Positions 56,075-64,000 of a stretch of 64,000 bases of DNA are shown here, piece after piece. The notes under the pieces are model-generated. The model was not told where the DNA came from. It saw only the letters and a program-made list of their open reading frames with translations, and did not search any database. The translations under genes and the position numbers were made by a program. This DNA is from Ecdyonurus torrentis (Eukaryota; Arthropoda; Insecta; Ephemeroptera; Heptageniidae). Location: NCBI GenBank assembly GCA_949318235.1, contig OX439130.1, forward strand, positions 41,796,040 to 41,860,039, written 5' to 3'. Numbering within the stretch: the first letter of the stretch is position 1; each line of letters starts with the position of its first letter.

Positions 56075-56129
<55 letters not shown>

Positions 56130-58201
56130 AGAAGACTGCCATGTGTTTTAAACTGACAGCTACTAATGGTTACAGAACAGACAGGTACTGATGGGAAAGC
56201 TAGCAACACCCAGCATTTATCTATTGATAACCATCAAAACTAGGCAAAGTAAAAAATGCATGTGAACAGTTGCATTTTTTTTTTTTTTTTTTTTTTTACA
56301 TCAATGCAGCTCCAACATCAGTATCCATTAATAATGGCACATGTGAGAGGGTTCATGAGTTTATATTCGCGTAGCTTGGTCTGTCAGTATCTGCTAAAGC
56401 AAACTATATTCTTGTTGTCACTATACAAGCCATAAGAATAAATACGACTTGTAAGAGAAGCCATTAATATAGTTTGTTTTAGTATCAGTCAGTTTCCAGT
56501 GCATGCACAGAATACTTTCTCCTGTTTTCTCAAGTGAACGATGCAAATCCGCATAACTGTCGGTTGCCATCAATATTTGTTGACGGATATCAATGTGCCA
56601 AGTGTCACTTAAGACTTCACAGTCAGTAACAATCACGACCAAAACACAGGGGAGGGGGGATAAGTACAGTCAACCGGGGTGAAATTGAAAGTGTGGGGTG
56701 AAATTGAAACTCCAATCATGTGCAAGCTTTCACTTATCCCTATCTTACTAGAGCACTTTGAAAGCGTATCTGTGATTGGCTTTCAATTTCACCCGGCACT
56801 TTTAATTTTCAGACTGTGTAGTTCTAGTATGGACCACAGTAGATGATACAGTAGTCCATCTCCTATACTGAGAATGTCAGATCAATGCGCGCCATAATTC
56901 CGACTGGGTGAAGCGGGCTGAACTACACGCGTAACGTTACTTCAGTTACTTTTAGTTCAGTCCCCTTCACCCAGTCGGAATTATGGCGCGTTTTTTGATC
57001 TGACATTCCCAGTATAGGAGTTGGACTACTGTATCATCTACTGTGAGTATGGGCGTTTAAGTATCAAGATAAGAATCAATAATAAAATTATATTATATAA
57101 TATTATGAAATTATATTAACATTTAAAATATGTGTGAATACTAAATTAAGCAATTCAACTAACAGATCATATTTTTCATAAATAAAATTTATACATAAAA
57201 TGTTCCTTCTATTACATTCAACATACTCACCATGTCAACAAGCTCGCAAATCATAAAAGCCCCAATTGTTGCCTCTTCGTGATTATCCTGAATGTCAATG
57301 TTAATGACATGGACAGGTGCATTATCTTCAGGTATTCTACTTTCTAAACCTAAAAATAACAATAAAATAATAATAATAAAGTTAGAAATGGCAATTAGCT
57401 AATACAAAACATAATTTTCAACTGGACTTGTCTTCTAGCCCAAAAATGCAATACTTTAGAACTAGTACAATCTATATAATGTTTTTTTTTTTTTTTTTTT
57501 TTTAAAGTGGGAGAGGGGAAGCTACAATGCATTTTTTTCCACACGACATTTCAATGATGGTGACTTAAATATTATTTTTATCAACAATTTTTTAATTAGG
57601 GGTTGTTGACGTAATGTCATAAAATAAGGGGACAGTTACAGTTTCTAGACACAGGTACTCTTGAAAAGAAAATCAAAAATATTAAAATGTTACTTACATT
57701 CAATGACTTGGTCATAGACTCTTTCCTCACAAGTAATAATTACATCAAATTTGTCAGGGGATGCCTGGAAGCGCTCTGGATGTAACTTGATTCTTCTGTT
57801 TCTATCAAGCATGTGTAACAAACCATTTTGAGTGTAACTGATGCTAGTTAAGGTAATAACAACAAATATGACAGATTCAATATTTGTATTCAGAATGTAG
57901 AAGAGATTACACTAAACAACAGCATGGGGTAAGTGTATTTAAATGTAGACAACTCTGGGTGGTAGTTACATGTATTAACTTTTGTTTTTCTTTCTTTTCT
58001 TCTTTTAAGAGCAATCAATTATAGTGCAAGTGCACTCCTCTCAAATAAACCTCACTCAAAAAAAAAAAAAAAAAAAAAAATCAAGCTCGCCATGTGCAAA
58101 ATTTTTCTTAATCAACTTCTAAACAAAAAGAACTAGCATGTTCTATAGATCCAGTTATAATGAATTTGACTTTTTAAACCATTTTAATGAGACATTTACG
58201 T

Positions 58202-58237
<36 letters not shown>

Positions 58238-59444
58238 AAAATTGCATATTCAAATTAACATGGGTCAATTTGCAATATTTTTTTTTCTCGGAAAGTTTGT
58301 TCTACAAAAATCTGAAAAATCATTTTTCATTAAACGTCAACTTGAAGAACAAGCTAGTATTTTTTTTAACTGCTGAAAAATTTCAAAGTGGGTCAAAATC
58401 GGGGTTCAAATATAGACTCATTAGCATAGGGGGTGGGCCTTTTTGTGGTGCTTTGATGCTCTGTTGTGACAAGAGTTTTTGAGATAGAATGTTTTGGATT
58501 TCATTTTTGGGTACAGCAGCCTGAACTTAATTTAAAATCATAATCATAATAATAATAAATACCCTCCTACCCTAAAGTAGTACCTGAAGAGCATTATTAG
58601 GTCTATATATTTAAGATAATAGATCACATAGAATGTTTTATATTGCAAGTAAAAAAGGATACAGAGCTTTATCTTTATTCATGAGGTCTTGGTAGATCTC
58701 CTCATATGTGCAACCAAAGTCATAACAGTTTGGTCTATCTGCAGCTGGTCCAGGCAGCTTCACTTTATCTCCAGTTCCAAACGAACGTACGCAGTAGCCC
58801 TTCTTGCTGCAAGTCAAAGTGCACAATTAACACACAACTAAGCTGGCAGTTTTATTTATATGTTACCGTGAGGTGGGGTGACTTTGCCACAACGTTTTTT
58901 TAACTCATTATTTATTATAAGATCTTTATGATTGTTATGTTTTGAGATAATATGTACTATGTACACTCCTCCTGAAGAAATCTGACCGAAGTGTTAATCT
59001 CTCCTAATGTTAAACATCATTTACTTTGTATATGTTTTAAAATCATGAAAATTTTCCAATAATTGTTTAGTGAAAAATGGGGTGACAAAGTCTATAAAAA
59101 ATGTACACTGGCCCCGAATAAATCTGCCTGTAGCGTTCATCTCTCCAAATTAAATATATGGGGAAACCTTTACCCAAGCGGTCAGATTTTTTGCAGTCCA
59201 AATAAAGATCACTTAAGATTTTGGGTTAAGAAAAAAGAAAAAAAAAAATCAAGCAGAGTATTTTTATGCTAAATAGGAAAACACATTTAATAACTAAAAT
59301 TTATATAAGTACTTCTGCCTAATTAAATTAAATTTTTGGGATCCTATACTTAACAGCACACCTTAAAAAAGCATGGGCTTCCATGCTCCTGTTCATGTTA
59401 CTGGAACATGTTACTGCTATTTTCATGGAACTTTTGGTTGGCAT
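55725..59444 (-). CDS. SSU72: RNA polymerase II CTD phosphatase SSU72
   Basis: Five coding exons: 59444-59362, 58806-58663, 57837-57698, 57349-57231, 55826-55725; 195 aa (human 194), in phase throughout. The N-terminal IAVTCSSNMNRSMEAH holds the CX5R phosphatase loop (C13, R19). VRSFGTG, KLPGPAADRPN and YDF follow, then the Asp-containing INIDIQDNHEEATIGAF block and the C-terminal MDELLQEFESK...TILHCVFFY. SSU72 removes phosphate from Ser5 and Ser7 of the Pol II C-terminal domain and works with symplekin in 3'-end processing, in the nucleus. Acceptor TTTTCCAG at 59456 lies just before the ATG, so the 5' UTR is spliced; a donor GGAGG|GTAAGT at 60677 with a TATAAAA about 95 bp upstream is a possible first exon. 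Intron 2 looks U12-type. Confidence 0.97.
56079..56127. repeat. Poly-A tract in SSU72 intron 4
   Basis: About 49 consecutive A. Confidence 0.95.
56674..56796. mobile_element. MITE with CCGGGGTGAAATTGAAAG inverted ends
   Basis: Left CCGGGGTGAAATTGAAAG, right CTTTCAATTTCACCCGG; the TGGGGTGAAATTGAAAC block is repeated inside the left end. About 123 bp, in SSU72 intron 4. Confidence 0.6.
56835..57045. mobile_element. 211-bp palindromic MITE in SSU72 intron 4
   Basis: Arms pair along about 90 bp: CACAGTAGATGATACAGTAG, TCCTATACTG(A/G)GAATGTCAG, CGCGCCATAATTCCGACTGG and TGAACTA, around a short centre with GTAACGTTACTTCAGTTACT. Confidence 0.8.
57838..58662 (-). other. U12-type (minor spliceosome) intron in SSU72
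   Basis: The 5' splice site reads CT|GTATCCTTTT (58662-58653), the exact U12 donor consensus and a poor U2 donor. The 3' end has ACCTTAAC (57854-57847), the U12 branch-site core, about 10 bases before the acceptor CAG, with no long pyrimidine tract between. Protein alignment forces this junction (KDKAL|Y TQNG). 825 nt, phase 2. Confidence 0.85.
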
Positions 59445-59881
59445 TTTTGCAGCTCCTGGAAAACAAACAAACAGAAAGGTTTAATTATTTTGTGATATGC
59501 TACGTTATATAATATAGTCCTATGTACACTGTTTATTCATATTGAATTACATTCTATAGTTAGGATGAAGGCAGAATCTGTGTGTTGAATTACTAAAATA
59601 TTTATAATGTTTCAAACATTGTAATGCAAATATATGTGAATTAAAAAATCAGACTGTTCAAATAATTTTTTTAAGAAAATAAATTATACGTAGGAACGTG
59701 ATACAGATAATTTCAAATTTTACGTATACTCTATATTGGCTAATGACAGTATGCTGTACTGTGCAAGATATTGAAAGAAGACTTTAATTAACACATTGTT
59801 AATACGCGATATGAAAAGAGCAACATTATATATATCAAAGTATTTTTACAAGAGACAAACAGATGACCATCGTAGACCGTA

Positions 59882-60199
59882 TAGGGTGTATGCATTATGC
59901 ATTCATGTTAAAGTCGACGTCATGTTGGATAACTCAATAACATGGGTGGCATAGGACAAAAAATCATTTTGCCAGTTTAAAAACACTATGCAATATTTTT
60001 GAGAGCATTGATGCTGTAAATATGTTGAATTAGTATTTTAAGTATGTGAGAAAAATAGCAATAACAAAAAATTAACCAATTTCCCAAAGAAACTTGGCTT
60101 AAATGAAGTTTGTCCTATGCTGAGCAATGTTATGCACTACTCCAGTATGGCCTCCAAGCGCAATAAATATGACGTCATCCGCCATCCGCATACACCCTA
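59882..60199. mobile_element. MITE with TAGGGTGTATGC ends, 318 bp
   Basis: TA-flanked; ends TAGGGTGTATGC and GCATACACCCTA are exact complements. Inner blocks GACGTCAT and CATAGGACAAA pair between arms. It lies upstream of the SSU72 ATG, probably in the 5' UTR intron. Confidence 0.7.
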
Positions 60200-61694
60200 T
60201 ACAAAGCAAGAGTATGTACATACTGTCCAAACTGTGTGCGTACCAGTATTGAGGAAAATTTTATCAGCTGCAAAAGTATGCATGTATTATATGTAAGCAA
60301 AATTTATCTCACAAATAATATATCAAGTTGTGTACGTTCAACACGATAAATAAAATAAAATCAATCGTGATTGGTCTCTGCAAATATTTACAGTAATCAT
60401 AAATACATATTTGCATTACTCGAAAAGGCTTGGGATCCATGCGCCCTACTTTCTCTTTGTGAGCGCAAATGAAAGTACGTTAAGGAAACTAGCCTAGTTT
60501 GGCAGAAATATAAAAGACATTGAAAATGACATTTCCATAACCTAAACACACGCTTAGGTGTAACACAAATGACAAATATGTAAGTTTGGTTGAGAATTTC
60601 AGAGGAATTAGAAGATGTGTTGAAATAAGGTCGCCTATATGCATGATCAAAATTAACGTATTTGCATTGAACTTACCCTCCAATGCCTACTAAATATGAG
60701 CAAAGAAGGGAATGAAAACTTAGATAATCACCAATATGTAATATTTATTAACTTATGTAATGAATTTTATACGATTAAAGAACGTTATTTCCAATTCTAC
60801 GCTTCGTTTATACAGTCAGCTGTTCAAAATATTTTTGTTAGCAGAGTGACAAACATCCAAAAGTTAAAAGTAAAAACTTTACGTTGTACAATTTTTTACT
60901 CAAAATATTTGTTTAGACTTTTTTTTTATTTAAAAATTTACGTAAAAAGAATAAGAAATTATCACTCAACATCAACAAAATTCACTTTGCTTCATTATTT
61001 TGTTGCCTACACTTATGGCGCTATAAATTGCAACTATTTGAAATTGCACTCCCGTGATTTTAAATGATTATTTACATGTTACGAACGCTCATCTTTTAAG
61101 TTTTTGACACAAAGCTACGGTAAGTGGGTGAATGTGTATCGTATTGTATTATAGGGCTTCACGTAAAAGCCTTACCTGAACCTATATAATGTAAAAGAAT
61201 AGTCCACAATTTAAAAGAGAGAGAGAAAACTACTTTATTTTCAGTCTCCTAGAATAAAAATGCAATTAAGTCCTTTTAACCCCGAGCTTTTCCCAAACAA
61301 CTTACCAATAACTTTGATTGTTAGCAGATGCCTCTGTGTTCCTAACTCAATTAATCATGATTTCTTTCGGTGGAATGACGCAGCTATTATTTAGTTCGAT
61401 TACATATAATATATATTATATTGATACTTAAAGTTTTAGAAAGCATTCTTTAGCTGTGATTATGGTTTTTGATGATAATAGATGAGATTTAAAAATTGTG
61501 CATAGGTTCAATAAAATTCCTTGATAAACTCTTAATTATCAGAGATGGAAAATTGTTAAACCATAACCTTTATAACTAACATTAACAAATTAGGTTGCAC
61601 ATAATCATGATAACACTAAAGTACAGCTTTGGCAAAAAGTTTGAGAGCGATTTGTATAGACCACTCGTAACCAACGCAGCAACCACTGCTGCCC

Positions 61695-61865
61695 TGGGGG
61701 TCTGTTTCATAGGGAGGAAGACACATATAATGAAACGTCAAACTCGCGTGATATCAGTATCGAGAAAGAGGGCGTGGCTCACGAGTTCTCTATAATAAAT
61801 AAGTGAGTTACGCCCCCTTTCTCGGTACTGAGTTTCTCGTGAAGACTCACAAAACAGACCCCCTG
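61695..61865. mobile_element. Nested palindromic element with GGGGGTCTGTTT ends
   Basis: The left TGGGGGTCTGTTT pairs with AAACAGACCCCC at the right; inner arms (A)GTA(T/C)CGAGAAAG(A/G)GGGCGT and CTCAC/GTGAG pair. About 170 bp. Confidence 0.65.
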
Positions 61866-61871
61866 TTCTTA

Positions 61872-62175
61872 AAGGCGTAGAACACCTTGAATAAAAAAGT
61901 TGCATAATATCCTAACAAACCTGAAAATCAACGTTGATTTGGCCGGAGTCATTGATTTCTTATTTATTTTTCATTCACAAAATCCCGCTGCCGGTCACTG
62001 ATGTCACAGATCGCCCGGTTTACTTGCGCGTGGACCAGGCGAGCTGTGACGTCAGTGACCAGCAGCGGCATTTTGTGAATGGAATTAGAAATCAATGACT
62101 CCAGCCAAATCAACATTGATTTTCAGGTTTGTTAGGATATTACACAACCTTTTTGTTCAAGGTGTTCTACGCCTT
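61872..62175. mobile_element. Nested 304-bp palindromic MITE, AAGGCGTAGAACACCTTGAA ends
   Basis: TA on each side (61870-61871, 62176-62177). Arms of about 140 bp pair with few mismatches: AAGGCGTAGAACACCTTGAA, CCTAACAAACCTGAAAATCA, CATTGATTTCT, TTCACAAAAT and GGTCACTGA(T/C)GTCACAG, with a GC-rich centre. Confidence 0.8.
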
Positions 62176-62697
62176 TAAACTTTTGGCCAGAGCTGTACAT
62201 GAAAAGACATTCACAAGGAGTTTCATTTTAATGTATATCTATCACCAAAAGCATTAAAAATGTTATAATATTATGAAGCACATAACCAGTCATAATTTTG
62301 TAGCTCTGCTATTTATGCAAAGTCAAATTTTAAAGCAATAGGTTAACAGACTTCTTGAAAACTATAGAGTGTACATAAAATAATTACTATTTTTAAACAA
62401 TAAAGTAAGTATATAGCTATTTATATTAATAACACTACAATATTACTATATCATACATAAAAATTTATTTAGCATTTCATCATCTTTCCATCAAAAATAA
62501 TAGTTGTAAAATTTAAAATAGTAAAAACAAAAAACATATAAGAAGCTATTTCATATAATCATTAATCAACAAAAAGAAAGATTTTATGAAAGGATGTTAC
62601 ATTTCAAACACAATTTTAAAAGGAAATACAGATTGGAGAGAAAAAATTGAAAGCACAATTTTTATATATTTCTAAGTTATAATTATAACTTACAATT

Positions 62698-63412
62698 ATA
62701 CATACATACATACATAAATATCATGACGCTATAAATCCCTTTCGGGGTAAGCCAACAACACAGATGTTTTATCCTGACCCAGTGATAGACCTCCACAACT
62801 TCCTATCCTGACATACTTCACTTGCTTCCGCCAGTCTCATACCTTGTTTCATACATTTCCTTTTGCATTTCATACTGCGTACATTCTTATTTTTCAAACA
62901 TCTTCCAACCACCTCAGACCATGATGTTTTAGGCCTGCCTCTATCTCTCCTTCCATTCACTCTACTATGAAATACCTGCTTTGCTATTCTTTCATCACCC
63001 ATTCTCTCAACATGACCAAACCATCGTAATACACTGTTCTCATACTTCTCAGTCACAGTTTCTTTTACTCCACATTTCTCCAACCTCCAACACCCAAGTA
63101 TTCCTTACCCTATCTAATCTTGTTTTACCACACATACTTCTGAGAAAACTCATACCAACAGCATTCACCCTACTCATATGCCTACTCTGACATACCCATG
63201 ATTCAGAACCATATAAGATAGTTGGGAGTAAGACAGAATTGTACACTGTAAGTTTTGCTTTGTTTGATAAAGCATCACTCTTGGCCAATCCTGCCATGCT
63301 GCCAACTACTTTCCTACCTGCCGCCACTCTCCTCTCAATCTCCCCATCTATACTTCCATTCTCTTGATATAATCTTCCCAAATATACAAACTCTTTCACT
63401 CTTTCCAGCTTT
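62698..63412 (-). mobile_element. 5'-truncated non-LTR retrotransposon, RT C-terminal part
   Basis: Two minus-strand frames, 63399-63049 and 63083-62769, overlap with a one-base frameshift. They together give the familiar tail of LINE endonuclease/reverse transcriptase polyproteins: FVYLGRLYQENGSIDGEIE, then LTVYNSVLLPTILYGSESW, then SVLRWFGHVERM and GRRDRGRPKTSW. After the stop comes a CCCGAAAGGG mini-hairpin and a (TATG)n tail at about 62716-62698, as in RTE-like elements ending in short microsatellites. The catalytic YADD-region and endonuclease are missing. Dead copy. Confidence 0.85.
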
Positions 63413-63446
63413 TCTAATTACCAGCAAGTTATAAAATTGAAGTTGC

Positions 63447-63449
<3 letters not shown>

Positions 63450-63482
<33 letters not shown>
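63450..63482. repeat. Poly-T tract
   Basis: About 33 T next to the 5' end of the LINE fragment. Confidence 0.95.
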
Positions 63483-63489
<7 letters not shown>

Positions 63490-63807
63490 AAGTTTTGCAA
63501 CTATGTATTAACAATGCACAATGTTGGAAAAAAGATGCAATACATTTTTATTTAACAGGTCCTGTTCACTCAAAATAATATTTCCAAAGTGCAATAAATT
63601 TGATCACATATTATTGCCATTAAAAACCATTAAATGTCATGCAATGGAATTTATTACACAATGCATGTATTGCTCCGTGCAAGCAGGACTATAGGCCTAT
63701 TTATAAGCAGGTTGCAACTATATGTGATACTACTCAACAATATAACAAAGCATTTAGGCACTTAATCCAGAAAGGATTCAATTTAAGGGAAAAAAAATTG
63801 CGGTTAG

Positions 63808-63900
63808 GATCAAAATACCAACATGGGCCTTACCACAGTAGAAATTCTATGGAGAGGTCGAGGTCTATTGTGTCACAGAGTTATAGTTACAAGGTTTATT
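63808..63900. mobile_element. GAAAAGGATA-family MITE, partial copy 3
   Basis: ACCAACATGGGCCTTACCAC, then AGTAGAAATTCTATGG and TGTGTCACAG align with the left arm of the element at 51174-51398. Only one arm is seen before the window ends. Confidence 0.5.
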
Positions 63901-64000
63901 TAACTGAGAGCTTTCATCATTGTTAATGTAAATATCAATCAAGAAAGAAAATGACTTAAGCACATCACAGTCATGAACTGTCAGTACAAGACTACTCTGA

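Larger units (their letters stand above)
61624..62195. mobile_element. Tc1-like MITE (CAGCTCTGG family, copy C) carrying two nested MITEs
   Basis: TA-flanked; left end CAGCTTTGGCAAAAAGTTT, right end AAACTTTTGGCCAGAGCTG. Subterminal CGCAGCAACCACTGCT matches copy B. The original short element appears to have been hit by two palindromic insertions, at 61695-61865 and 61872-62175, that fill its interior. Confidence 0.65.
59456..62690. other. Region upstream of SSU72
   Basis: Probable SSU72 5' UTR intron and promoter (candidate donor at 60677) plus nested MITEs at 61624-62195. A 123-codon plus-strand frame at 60696-61067 has only AT-driven composition and is not called as a gene. Confidence 0.4.

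Noticed and set aside
57838..58662. Alternative conventional donor for SSU72 exon 2
   Set aside because: No GTRAGT-type donor near the exon end keeps the conserved KDK-x-LYTQNG reading; only GTATCC does, and it fits the U12 class.
60696..61067. Plus-strand ORF of 123 codons
   Set aside because: Composition is what AT-rich random sequence gives (K, N, I, F, Y, L), there are no family motifs, and it sits over a candidate SSU72 promoter on the other strand.

Overview
The window is nuclear DNA from an animal with a very AT-rich, repeat-rich genome. It has long microsatellites, many poly-A/T tracts, dense palindromic miniature transposons, and genes with many small exons. The Yellow/MRJP-family genes point to an arthropod, possibly a crustacean, but the species cannot be fixed from the sequence. 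No prokaryotic operons, CRISPR arrays or viral genes were seen.

All real genes are spliced, and I rebuilt them exon by exon from splice sites, phase continuity and family motifs. (1) Positions 1-299, minus strand: first coding exon of a Yellow-family secreted protein, cut by the window edge. (2) 20413-24879, minus: a complete four-exon Yellow-family gene (448 aa), so at least two paralogues lie in tandem in one orientation, about 20 kb apart. (3) 45220-48523, minus: an eight-exon membrane-anchored epoxide hydrolase-like alpha/beta hydrolase (437 aa, EPHX3/4 type) with altered active-site motifs. (4) 48655-54274, plus: NOSIP, seven exons, 295 aa. (5) 55725-59444, minus: SSU72 phosphatase, five exons, 195 aa, with one intron that looks like a textbook U12-type (minor spliceosome) intron. 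Genes 3 and 4 are divergent across a 131-bp shared promoter; genes 4 and 5 converge. The three right-hand genes are unrelated housekeeping-type genes packed together, whereas the left 45 kb is mostly gene-free.

The rest is repeats: at least fifteen palindromic MITE-like elements (several with TA duplications typical of Tc1/mariner), a mariner-like element collapsed into an inverted dimer, a 3' fragment of a non-LTR retrotransposon (62.7-63.4 kb), and tRNA-derived SINE-like pieces.

The most interesting item is a 983-bp palindrome in NOSIP intron 6 (52681-53663). It has two 399-bp arms, each with an outward-facing TATA promoter followed by a complete hammerhead ribozyme motif (core, stem II, self-complementary short stem III, stem I). 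This is most likely a head-to-head pair of Penelope-like or retrozyme-type terminal repeats, and one ribozyme copy is sense to the NOSIP pre-mRNA.
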